DNA of 14,332 bases from Chloroflexi bacterium RBG_16_48_8 (GCA_001795115.1 MGNI01000009.1:5258-19589); one strand, 5' to 3'; counted from the first letter of the stretch, positions 6,861 to 13,805 are shown. The notes: generated by a model from the sequence alone, not told the origin. Made by a program: numbers and translations.

Positions 6861-7607
6861 TCACTCAGAAATCATCGAAGAATCCGATCCTTCCTTCTCC
6901 AAGAAGGCTAAAAGTTCGTCCCTGGTGAATGGCTCGCTGTGCCCATCCACATAGAGAGCGTAAGTCTCATCCTCCAATGAAGCCAACAAGGGAATGGAGA
7001 TGGTCGAATCGGGTTTTCGAAGGTGCAGAGGGGGTGGATAGAAGCAATCCCCCAGGAACATCACCCCTGCTTGTGGCACTTTAACGACGATCGAGTCCTG
7101 CGCATGTTCACCGCCAACATGCTGAAGAACAATTTTCATCTCGCCGGTTTCAACGACCATGGAACCATCGAAGACAATCTCTGGGACCACAATTCGGAAA
7201 TTCTCCCAATCCCCAATCAACCGATCTCGCGCCTCGTAGCTCACCTGAAGCAAAGAATTTTTCTTTATTTCATCCTCTAAATACTTCGAACCCCAAGGTT
7301 TTTCCACTTCCTCCAGCAGGATATCACGACACAAGCGATGGGCGACTGCGGGCACCTCAAATACGCATGCCCCATAGACGTGATCCCAATGGTGGTGGGT
7401 ATAGATGATCCTGCTTACAGGTGGAAGATTGGCTCGTTCCAAAGCCCACTTCAACTGCCTGGCCGCGGTTAGACAGTTTCCGGCGTCCACCAAAACCGTA
7501 CCTCTATCGCCAGGAATGACCCCAATGCATGGCTGGATTTGGTTTGGGTCTTGATGATACGGCCACAAACAGACCCTTTCCGTAATCTGAGTAAGTTTTT
7601 GTGTCAT
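6861..7607 (-). CDS. MBL-fold metallo-hydrolase
   Basis: An intact 248-residue metallo-beta-lactamase-fold protein of typical length. Metal ligands are visible in order: THHHWDH at 70-76 (HxHxDH), the His in HVGGEHAQDS at about 164, the Asp in MFLGDCFY at about 183, and a late His in VDGHSEP. The strand LVDAGN at 39-44 is the usual N-terminal MBL strand before the metal site. The GGEHAQDS segment, with QDS after the His ligand, resembles glyoxalase-II-like and teichoic-acid-choline-esterase-like groups rather than classical lactamases. No substrate can be assigned. It is cytoplasmic, with no signal peptide. It ends in TGA, closely followed by TAA. A 107-base gap upstream contains the terminator of the Nudix operon, so this gene probably has its own promoter. 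Confidence 0.9.
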   Translation of the reverse strand: MTQKLTQITERVCLWPYHQDPNQIQPCIGVIPGDRGTVLVDAGNCLTAARQLKWALERANLPPVSRIIYTHHHWDHVYGACVFEVPAVAHRLCRDILLEEVEKPWGSKYLEDEIKKNSLLQVSYEARDRLIGDWENFRIVVPEIVFDGSMVVETGEMKIVLQHVGGEHAQDSIVVKVPQAGVMFLGDCFYPPPLHLRKPDSTISIPLLASLEDETYALYVDGHSEPFTRDELLAFLEKEGSDSSMISE

Positions 7608-7714
7608 CTAGATTCTCAATGGTTGCAATAATTGAAATTCACACACAAGCTTTCTAGAACTCCAATTAAGGATGACTCCTTTCCTTCTATGACGCAGCAG
7701 CTTTCTAGTTCACG

Positions 7715-7783
7715 AAAAAACTGAGTTGCCAGGCAGAAACATGCATTCTCAGGAAGGATTTATAAACTTCCTGGCAACCTCGA
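7715..7783 (-). terminator. Rho-independent terminator overlapping the Nudix stop codon
   Basis: On the minus strand TTGCCAGG (7777-7770), inside the last Nudix codons, pairs with CCTGGCAA (7733-7726). GAG/CTC can extend the stem past a bulge, and six T residues follow (complement of 7715-7720). The stop codon TGA at 7751-7749 lies in the loop. The loop is long (36 bases), which weakens the call, but an 8-bp perfect stem followed by T6 at an operon end is persuasive. Confidence 0.6.
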
Positions 7784-8192
7784 GGATAAGCTGCTCTCCT
7801 CCATCCCCATAGGAAAGTGGTGACGGCAATCCATCAAATGCTTTAACCCCTGAAGGAATTAGCGTTTCATCGAGCTCAACGAAATTCAAACATTCTGCAT
7901 AAACGATTATCGTCACATATTCCAACTTCGAAGTATAGAAGCCTAAATATTCAAGGTCCCGTATCTCTACCTGCGATTCTTCCCGAACCTCCCGGATGGC
8001 AGTTGCCTGGTAGGTTTCACTTCCCTCCCTGTGACCCCCCGGGAACTCCCAGCCTCGCTCCTGGTTCCAAACCAATACAATTTTTTCAGCGCAAAACAAG
8101 GGCACGACTACCGCATCAAATTCTTTGAGGATTTCGTGTCTATCCAAAGTGATTCGAATGTCATCAAGCTGAAAGATTTTCATTCTTATCAC
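7749..8192 (-). CDS. Nudix hydrolase
   Basis: A 147-residue protein with a Nudix box at about 53-75: GHREGSE, then seven residues, then REVREESQV. This matches Gx5Ex7REUxEExGU except that Gln replaces the late Gly. The preceding strand VLVWNQERGWEFPGG is the standard beta-strand entering the box. Nudix enzymes hydrolyse X-linked nucleoside diphosphates using Mg2+ held by the box glutamates. The closest style is MutT/8-oxo-dGTP-like, but the substrate is unknown. The frame opens with GTG at 8192. ATG at 8183 (MKIFQLDDIR) is an equally plausible start. The gene lies 24 bases after the HEAT gene stop and is therefore probably the last gene of the minus-strand operon, which the terminator at 7715-7783 closes. 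Confidence 0.9.
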   Translation of the reverse strand: MIRMKIFQLDDIRITLDRHEILKEFDAVVVPLFCAEKIVLVWNQERGWEFPGGHREGSETYQATAIREVREESQVEIRDLEYLGFYTSKLEYVTIIVYAECLNFVELDETLIPSGVKAFDGLPSPLSYGDGGEQLILEVARKFINPS

Positions 8193-8216
8193 TCAACCCC
8201 ATGACAAGGATGATGA

Positions 8217-9179
8217 TTACCGATGGGCGGAGGTTGATAAATCGATGTCATCTCGAGCATCTATCATCTCCCAGACTTGCCCCCATATCTGCGTATCATC
8301 TTGATACAGCTCCAGCGCCGCAACGGCATCCCGGGCGATCCCTTGAGATGCATCTGCGATGAGTGACAGCAGAAAATCTATCGCCTCCTCATATCGCAGC
8401 ATTGCGATGGCCAGCAAGATGAAACGTCGAAAGTCATGATCCAGGGTGTTCTCCCACCCCACTTTGAGAACATCCAACGCCCCCGGCAGCCGCGATTCGC
8501 CCAACGCCAAGGCAGCCGACTCACCTATAGCGTGATCTTCAGCTTTGAGAAAGGAACCTACAAAGTGCAGCGAGTCGCCAGGTGAAAGATCCAGCAACCC
8601 ACGGAAGCATTCGTAGGATACCCGCGCATCCTCATCGCCAATCAACGCTTTGAAACGAAGCAAAGGCACTCCTGCTCCCTGACGGGCATAGGCGATGGCC
8701 CGAACGGCTCCAATCCTGGCATCCAATTCCTTATCCGCCAGGAGGTGTGCCAGCTCAATCATCACATCTGGATATCCCATGCGCACAAGACCCATGGCGC
8801 TGGCACAGCGCAGACCCGCTGCTGTATCCTCTTTCCCACCATAGACGGGTTCCAATTGGATATACCGGACCCCCTGAAGGAAGAGATCCTCTTGATGGCT
8901 GCCCATCTGAAATAAAGCCTCCGCGATGGCTTTCTTGGCCGCACAGCCTTTATCTGTCTTTATAGGGTTGTTCATGAACCTATCAAAGGCTTGGATCAAG
9001 GAATCCTCAAGTTCTTCCAACTTTGATTCGCCCATGATCCTCGCCGCTGCAGCCGCTAGATGGTTGCTGGTGCTGGCCAATGCCTGGATCAATTTCCCGA
9101 TTGTGGTATTGGATCGAGGATCTTGGCGTAATCTATTTAATTCTTCGATTCTTTCTTGAAGACTGTTTCGACGTATCAT
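8217..9179 (-). CDS. HEAT-repeat protein (PBS-lyase-like HEAT)
   Basis: An intact 320-residue, almost wholly alpha-helical protein built from roughly 30-residue repeats. Examples are LDARIGAVRAIAYARQGAGV (152-171), DEDARVSYECFRGLLDL (182-198), AIGESAALALGESRLPGAL (217-235), and QGIARDAVAALELYQDD (279-295). The D/A-x-R-x-x-A-x-x-A-L-G pattern is that of HEAT_2/PBS-lyase HEAT repeats, which are protein or nucleic-acid binding scaffolds. No catalytic residues are visible. There is no signal peptide or membrane segment, so it is cytoplasmic. It starts 26 bases downstream of the reconstructed DUF4332 gene stop and runs into the Nudix gene, so these three are likely cotranscribed. The binding partner is unknown. 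Confidence 0.87.
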   Translation of the reverse strand: MIRRNSLQERIEELNRLRQDPRSNTTIGKLIQALASTSNHLAAAAARIMGESKLEELEDSLIQAFDRFMNNPIKTDKGCAAKKAIAEALFQMGSHQEDLFLQGVRYIQLEPVYGGKEDTAAGLRCASAMGLVRMGYPDVMIELAHLLADKELDARIGAVRAIAYARQGAGVPLLRFKALIGDEDARVSYECFRGLLDLSPGDSLHFVGSFLKAEDHAIGESAALALGESRLPGALDVLKVGWENTLDHDFRRFILLAIAMLRYEEAIDFLLSLIADASQGIARDAVAALELYQDDTQIWGQVWEMIDARDDIDLSTSAHR

Positions 9180-9205
9180 AGATCGCTCTTAACAACCGGA
9201 TAACC

Positions 9206-9920
9206 TCAGTACTCGACAATCTTGGGTAAGTCCTTCGCCTGGGTGATCCAATAAGTTGTCTCTACCAATGTTGGACCCTCTTCATCATGTTCTTTTCCTG
9301 ATTGACCTCTGCAATTTTAGCTTGTAATTCTCCGGCTTCACACAATGATAATTTCTCTAAGGTATCAATCCCGGCTTCGTACAGTAACTCACACGGACAC
9401 CTTTAATATCAACGATGCGTGTCAAATCCGCCAATTTTACCAACATCAACATGTCTTTCAACGAAATACCACTCGTCGATGCCAACTTTTCTCGATCCCA
9501 CTTTGTCCTTCCCGCCTCCAACAACGCCATTACATCCTCAATCCCGACATTGGCCAACTTCTGGATCTGGTTGGGATCAACCCCTTCGATCTCCCTCAAA
9601 TGAAGCCCCTTCCGTTTTCCCCTACCTTCAGCGATCAAGCGCTGTCTCCATTCGGAGGCAAACTTGCGCATCTCATTGTTACCAACAAATTCATAATAAC
9701 GCCCGATCCCCCATAGGCAAGAATTAGGAGATCTTCCCTCCTCCTTGATCCTAAGAATAAAAGCATCCAAATCACCTGGAATTGCACTTTCAAAATCTTT
9801 CATGTCTCGATACTCTTGTAGATACGTTTCAAATTCCAAGGTGCACTTGATGCAGTTCTCAATTGTGCTTTGAGATCGTCTTTGCTTTTTTAGGTAAGTT
9901 ATAAAACCTTCAAGATGCAT
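9206..9920 (-). pseudogene. DUF4332 protein with N-terminal SAM-like domain, two frameshifts
   Basis: The frame from ATG 9920 (preceded by GGAGAG) gives 187 residues. Residues 1-95 resemble a tyrosine-recombinase SAM-like core-binding domain (FITYLKKQRRSQSTIENCI). Residues 112-175 match the DUF4332 double helix-hairpin-helix (GVDPNQIQKLANVGIEDVM, LLEAGRTKWDREKLA, LADLTRIVDIKGVR). The catalytic recombinase domain is absent, so it is not an integrase. Near 9385 the frame is lost. Adding one C restores YLYEAGIDTLEKLSLCEAG, and adding one A near 9294 restores TTYWITQAKDLPKIVEY and stop TGA 9206-9208, which is the normal DUF4332 C-terminus. The repaired protein would be about 238 residues. It is probably a nucleic-acid-binding protein in the same operon as the HEAT and Nudix genes. 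Both lesions are homopolymer contractions, so sequence error is a live alternative. Confidence 0.78.
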
Positions 9921-9936
9921 TTCTTTCTCTCCGTCC

Positions 9937-10513
9937 TCAACGGGTTCGCTCCATTCCCATCCCGATTCTTAGATAACGTGGAACGCTTTCACAGTATTTT
10001 CTGTATTCCTCTCCAAAGGCTTTCTGTAAATGCTCCTCTTCAGTAAGTATCATGATTTGGGCAACGACCCCAAGAAGACAAGCTCATCCCAAGGCATACC
10101 AGGAAGGGCACAGCAAAGCAAATCCGCTTGCATACAGCCAACAGCCCAAGATTCCTGAGGATTCCGACTGAGCCTGTAGAAGCCGTCTTGCTTCAGAACT
10201 GGGGAGGGCCTTGACCGAATATGCTACGCAAACCGAGCTGCATCATTCCTGTCCATATCACTAACACCCCGACCGCAAGAAGAGACCATCCAATCATCTC
10301 CAGGATCAACTCGACCTTCACGTTTGGCCAGTCTTGGGGACCGTAGATGTACGGAAAACCTCCCAAGATGAAAAAGATCAAGGTTTCCATGAGAATGGAT
10401 AAGGGTGTTAATTAGCCCCTCTGAAGGTAATCTTGTCGAATGATAATGCGGAAGATCACGATGGATGAGACAAACGTTAGAGCAGTTGAGATGAGATAAT
10501 TCGTGAGGACATT
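9937..10513 (-). pseudogene. Damaged isoprenylcysteine-carboxyl-methyltransferase-like membrane methyltransferase
   Basis: Joining frames gives a complete ICMT/PEMT-like protein of about 192 residues. ATG 10513 reads MSSRNYLISTALTFV... RQDYLQRG, then TAA (10412-10414), then LTPLSILMETLIFFILGGF and PYIYGP, membrane helices about 7-26, 39-50 and 64-84, and SIFGQG. One missing C near 10198 leads to VLKQDGFYRLSRNPQ, the conserved GxYxxSRNPQ motif of this family. One missing G near 10162 leads to ILGCWLYASGFALLCPSWYALG, then TGA (10084-10086) at an expected Trp. The frame continues ILTEEEHLQKAFGEEYRKYC and VPRYL, the family's C-terminal SAM-contact segment, with the final stop at 9937-9939. Two stops and two frameshifts make it a pseudogene if the sequence is correct. 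The substrate is unknown. It lies between ogt and the DUF4332 gene. Confidence 0.8.
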
Positions 10514-10571
10514 CATGGATTCTTAGCCATTCCAATGGGTTGGGCACAAGCGCTACCTTAAAATCCCGGCC

Positions 10572-11039
10572 TTACAAACACCCCTCATGCTTCAGCAGCC
10601 ACTCCTTGCGCCAGATCCCACCGCCATATCCAGTTAAGCTTCCATCACTGCCGATCACGCGATGGCATGGAACGATGATGGAGATGGGATTCCTCGCATT
10701 GGCTGCCCCTACAGCACGTACTGCCTGCGGTTTATCGATCGCATTTGCTATCTCTTGATAGGTGATGATCTGGCCATAAGGAATGGTTCTTAATTGCCGC
10801 CATACCCGACGTTGGAAATCCGTGCCATGCAGATCCAAGGGGAGGTCAAAGGCGCGCCGAACGCTCATAAAATACTCTGATATCTGTTGTATGGCTGCCT
10901 CCACACACGGGCAGGTGGCGAATCCCTTCCGGGGTTGGTCGACAAATTTCAAGGCGAGAATTTCGTTTTCCGTGCCTATAATTTCGATCCATCCGATGGA
11001 TGACTCGTAATATCCGAAATGGTTCTGTTCGCCAACCAT
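10572..11039 (-). CDS. ogt: Methylated-DNA--[protein]-cysteine S-methyltransferase
   Basis: An intact 155-residue Ogt/MGMT protein. The DNA-binding domain carries TDFQRRVWRQLRTIPYGQ (73-90) and the arginine-finger helix QAVRAVGAANARNP. The active site IVPCHRVIG has the alkyl-acceptor Cys125. SLTGYGGG and WLLKHEG complete the C-terminus. It removes O6-alkyl groups from guanine and O4-alkyl groups from thymine in a suicide reaction. The N-terminal domain is short and lacks the Ada phosphotriester-repair module, so Ogt-type is the better name than Ada. The ATG follows the methyltransferase TAA directly with no gap, and its Shine-Dalgarno (GAGGAAGGA) lies inside the upstream gene, so the two are translationally coupled. 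It ends in TAA. Confidence 0.95.
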   Translation of the reverse strand: MVGEQNHFGYYESSIGWIEIIGTENEILALKFVDQPRKGFATCPCVEAAIQQISEYFMSVRRAFDLPLDLHGTDFQRRVWRQLRTIPYGQIITYQEIANAIDKPQAVRAVGAANARNPISIIVPCHRVIGSDGSLTGYGGGIWRKEWLLKHEGCL

Positions 11040-11678
11040 TTAATCCTTCCTCAGCACTAAGGACTGAAAATGGAATTTCACTTCTTCTTCGAGCTCGATT
11101 GTTTTAAAAGAGACAACCTGGAACATATCTTGCGCCAATGCCATCAATAGCTCATCCGTGATGAAAGAGAAATATCGCTTGGGCCTGTAATGATCTCCCT
11201 CATACTTTCCATCAAGCCCCACTCCGCCATATTGACCTAAATAGAAAAGGCCTTTCTTTCGTAATAATTCATAGATCCCTTCTAAAACCTGGGGCAGATC
11301 TTCTTTGGGCACGTGAAGCAAGCAGTTCATGGCAAATACAGCGTCGAAGCTGTTCTTTGGGAATGTGAGATGCAGGAAATCCATCACATAGGATTCAAGC
11401 CCCTTCTCGCTGCATCGCTTGACCATCTCAGGCGAAAGGTCCGTGCAAACAACCTGCATCCCATGGTCATGGAAGAATTTCCCATGCACACCCGTGCCCG
11501 CACCAATCTCCAATAATCTTGAACTCCCCTCATCTTGCAGCAGGGAGAGAAAATCTTTGCGCTCCTGATCCTTCCAAGGGGCAAGTTCTTTGCTTTCTCT
11601 CTCATCCACCATTCGGTCATACGATTGGCGTAATTCAGAGATGATTTGTTCATACACTGAATCATATCTACTTTCCAT
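11040..11678 (-). CDS. Class I SAM-dependent methyltransferase
   Basis: An intact 212-residue Rossmann-fold methyltransferase. Motif I LLEIGAGTGVHG lies at 55-66, the acidic ribose-binding residue is D80 in VVCTDLSPEMV, motif III is YVMDFLHLTFP (D100), and motif IV is FDAVFAMNCLLHVP (111-124). This is the common Methyltransf_11/25 arrangement. The N-terminal helix (YDRMVDERESKELAPWKDQERKDF, residues 20-43, interrupted here only for description) is typical of small-molecule methyltransferases, but the substrate is unknown. The start is supported by AGGTGAAG just upstream. It is the middle gene of a tight unit: 45 bases after the AAC(3)-like gene and abutting ogt. It ends in TAA. Confidence 0.9.
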   Translation of the reverse strand: MESRYDSVYEQIISELRQSYDRMVDERESKELAPWKDQERKDFLSLLQDEGSSRLLEIGAGTGVHGKFFHDHGMQVVCTDLSPEMVKRCSEKGLESYVMDFLHLTFPKNSFDAVFAMNCLLHVPKEDLPQVLEGIYELLRKKGLFYLGQYGGVGLDGKYEGDHYRPKRYFSFITDELLMALAQDMFQVVSFKTIELEEEVKFHFQSLVLRKD

Positions 11679-11723
11679 TCTTCACCTAATCATTAACCAA
11701 CATTACTTGTTTGTATCTCACGC

Positions 11724-12542
11724 TCATCGGCGATTCTTCTCCATCCATTGCACTGCGTAGTCCACGAGGTCACGTTGTGGCATGAGCCGGCACTGGGCTT
11801 GAGCCACCTTCCCACGGCGGACACATCCCTTCTCCCTTTCAAACCTTTCACTAAGTTCGAGGAAATCCGAATCGTCCAGGTACAAATCCATGATCTCCAC
11901 CCAATCTCGTTGCCCATCCTTGAAAATCGGGGCACCTGAAGTAATTACTTTCTTCTCAGGAAAAGATGATCGTCCTTCGGCTAGGTGAAGCGAAGTGTTA
12001 TTCTCATATCCCACGCCCAGCATCAAGACCCACCCATCCAGATCATAAATCCGCGCCAGAGGCGACCCCTCACCGAGCCCAAAATCTAACTCATGTCCTG
12101 CTGTCACCCGTTGTGCCTCAGCCCCCCAGGCTGCAAAAGATACTTGAGGGTGATCGCTGCGCAGCACCCCTTGCTGCTTTCGAAAGGTCTCCGCGATCCT
12201 ACCCATCATGCGTGTGGGGGTTAAATTAGGATCGTAGGGCGGCATGGTCTCTCGAATGGTCTTCCACCAACCCTTTGGCACTGGAGGGTTTTGCCAATTT
12301 GCAGGATCCGAGAGGTCACCTGAATGTGTGGGCATCATGAGAGTCCCATGAGGACCAAGTACATTTTCTAGCGCCAAGATAATCGCTACGGAACCACCGC
12401 TGACCCACCCTAATGAACTCATGGAGGCATGAACCAGCAGAACTATCCCGGGTTTCACACCCAATTGGATGAGATCGTGGCTAATAGACTCAACTGTAGC
12501 CGGATTGCCTAATGTTTGTTCAACAGTATGAGCTTCATCCAT
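11724..12542 (-). CDS. AAC(3)-family N-acetyltransferase
   Basis: An intact 272-residue protein of the antibiotic N3-acetyltransferase / YokD family, of normal length. Family blocks are VHASMSSLGWVSGG (37-50), GTLMMPTHSGD (66-76), TRMMGRIAETFRKQQGVLRS followed by DHPQVSFAAWG (110-140), GEGSPLARIYDLDGWVLMLG, and YENNTSLHLAE (179-189) with the conserved His187. The family uses acetyl-CoA. Known members acetylate the 3-amino group of aminoglycosides, but many chromosomal members have no such activity and natural substrates are often unknown. Resistance cannot be inferred. A strong GGAGGGC eight bases before the ATG supports the start. It is the first gene of the AAC(3)-methyltransferase-ogt unit. 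It ends in TGA. Confidence 0.92.
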   Translation of the reverse strand: MDEAHTVEQTLGNPATVESISHDLIQLGVKPGIVLLVHASMSSLGWVSGGSVAIILALENVLGPHGTLMMPTHSGDLSDPANWQNPPVPKGWWKTIRETMPPYDPNLTPTRMMGRIAETFRKQQGVLRSDHPQVSFAAWGAEAQRVTAGHELDFGLGEGSPLARIYDLDGWVLMLGVGYENNTSLHLAEGRSSFPEKKVITSGAPIFKDGQRDWVEIMDLYLDDSDFLELSERFEREKGCVRRGKVAQAQCRLMPQRDLVDYAVQWMEKNRR

Positions 12543-12874
12543 GCGTCTGCGCCCTCCGGATTCCCCAAGATCATCATTGATTCGGGATTTATTTTAAGAC
12601 GACTATGCTCGGCCGCCAACCCATAATCGCTTCGGATCACCGTCTTGCCTGAACAAGATGGCATTTTCATCTTTAGCAATCCATTGCCAGGTAAACAAAA
12701 TCATCAACCATTACGAATGGCTATGAAACACACGGAAACGATCGTTAAATTGGAGGAAATGGTTCCTTGGCTATAACCTTTAAGGTAGTACGCCTCCCCA
12801 AACCGAACTGTATCGGAGTCGAGAAGGCGTTTTTTTCACGCAACCAGCATTCTGAGATTAGGGCACTTCCAGGT
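12543..12874. other. Intergenic region between the peroxiredoxin and AAC(3) genes
   Basis: These 332 bases contain the plus-strand terminator described separately (12790-12836) and a small palindrome (CCATT-ACG-AATGG, about 12709-12721). No frame on either strand matches a family I know. The minus strand should hold the promoter of the AAC(3) operon, but I see no convincing -35/-10 pair. Confidence 0.4.
12790..12836 (+). terminator. Plus-strand rho-independent terminator without an obvious gene
   Basis: ACGCCT (12790-12795) pairs with AGGCGT (12825-12830), and an inner CCGA/TCGG (12803-12806, 12813-12816) gives a second stem. Seven T residues follow (12830-12836). The T tract shows it acts on plus-strand transcripts, yet both neighbouring genes are on the minus strand and only a 17-codon frame (from about 12722) precedes it. 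Confidence 0.5.
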
Positions 12875-13618
12875 CTATCGATTCAAAATCTCCCTGAGCC
12901 GATCTTCGTTAAAGTCCAGGACAATGGTGCCGTTAATATCGAAGGTGGGTGTAATCAATTTGCCCTGACCCCATTTCCGAGACTGATCCAGCGCACCGGG
13001 TATGCCATAAATATCAACTTCAACATAATCCAGCTTCTGTTCTTTTAACCATGCCCGTGCCTTGCGGCAATCCGAGCACCACTTGGTGCAATACATGACA
13101 ATACCACCTTGAGGTAGCTGCACTGGCCTGGGCTTCGGGGGCTCTTTTAGGGCAGATTCCGGGTCGATTCGGCGGAGCTCCTCAAAAAGGACTTCATTGT
13201 CTGGCTGATCATCGATGTCATGAATATCGATATAACGAATGATCCCATTTTTGTCGATGACGAAAATTGCGCGTTCCGTGTAACCTTCTTTTCTTAGAAC
13301 GCCATATTTCTTTGCAACTTTCCCATGAGGCCAGAAATCACTCAGGAGCGAATAATGGATACCAGTGAGACTGTCCGCCCACGCTTTCAGACAAGGAACA
13401 TGATCGATGCTGATGCCCAAGACCTGGGCATTTAATCCCGCGAATTTAGCATTTTGCGCTTGATAAGACGGGATTTGCTCACTTCATATAGGAGTCCAAG
13501 CCTGAGGGAAAAAAGCAAGGACGACATTCTTCCCCCGGAATTGACTCAGTCTGACATCCTCTCCAAGATGGCTAGGTAGAGAGAAGTCTGGAGCTTTCTG
13601 ACCAATTTTCAGTTTCAT
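12875..13618 (-). CDS. Peroxiredoxin-glutaredoxin fusion with in-frame TGA (candidate selenocysteine 45)
   Basis: From ATG 13618 (Shine-Dalgarno GGAGGGA seven bases upstream) one frame of 248 codons runs to TAG 12875-12877, interrupted only by TGA at codon 45 (13484-13486). Residues 1-155 are an AhpC/TSA-type peroxiredoxin: KAPDFSLPSHLGEDVRLSQF, then FFPQAWTPI-(TGA)-SEQIPSYQ, VLGISIDHVPCLKAWADSL, LSDFWPHGKVAKKYGV, and ERAIFVIDKNGIIRYIDIH. In the family motif PxxxTxxC (P38, T42) the TGA occupies the peroxidatic Cys. Cys76 could act as resolving residue. A Pro-rich linker (156-168) leads to a glutaredoxin/thioredoxin-like domain with MYCTKWCSDCRKARAWL (Cys181 and Cys184, CxxC) and cis-Pro TPTF, which would recycle the peroxidase inside one chain. 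Translated with Sec, it would reduce peroxides in the cytoplasm. Otherwise it is a pseudogene whose downstream part could only restart at 13420. Confidence 0.78.
13434..13486 (-). promoter_or_regulatory. Candidate bacterial SECIS-like stem-loop after the TGA
   Basis: Eight bases after the TGA (13484-13486), AATCCCG (13475-13469 on the minus strand) pairs perfectly with CGGGATT (13440-13434). Inside the 28-base loop a second small stem AGC(G)/(T)GCT (13460-13448) closes a CAAAA loop. If only AGC/GCT pair, the apical loop begins with G, as preferred in bacterial SECIS elements. The apical loop lies about 27 bases downstream of the TGA, inside the usual window. The fit is loose and was judged by eye, not by folding. 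Confidence 0.35.
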
Positions 13619-13691
13619 ATAGAAATCCCTCCGGCGATTCGTATCTTTTAAGTATACCTCCTCTGTAGGGATGCAATGGATTTATGAGATC

Positions 13692-13719
13692 TTGATCGAC
13701 AAGCATTAGGGTCGATCAA
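13692..13719. promoter_or_regulatory. 9-bp perfect palindromic operator upstream of the peroxiredoxin gene
   Basis: TTGATCGAC (13692-13700) and GTCGATCAA (13711-13719) are perfect inverted arms separated by ten bases. The site lies 74-101 bases upstream of ATG 13618. Downstream of it a -10-like TATACT (complement of 13651-13656) could start the peroxiredoxin transcript, although its -35 is poor. The arm length and centre spacing (19-20 bases) suit a dimeric repressor or activator. No regulator gene is nearby. Confidence 0.5.
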
Positions 13720-13805
13720 CTGAACCGCATGATCTTCCCTCAATACCATCGAAGCTATAAACGCAGCCTTCCACTTCTAGTTACGCTTGTCCGAACCTCA
13801 ACCTG

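Noticed and set aside
9345..9716. 123-codon plus-strand open frame
   Set aside because: It is antisense to the DUF4332 coding region, where the conserved reading is clearly on the minus strand.
9357..9920. Phage-type integrase
   Set aside because: Only the SAM-like N-terminal domain is similar. The R-H-R-Y catalytic domain is absent and DUF4332 helices replace it.
10084..10086. Second possible selenocysteine TGA, in the ICMT-like gene
   Set aside because: The position corresponds to Trp, not Cys, in the family as I know it, and the gene also has a TAA and two frameshifts.
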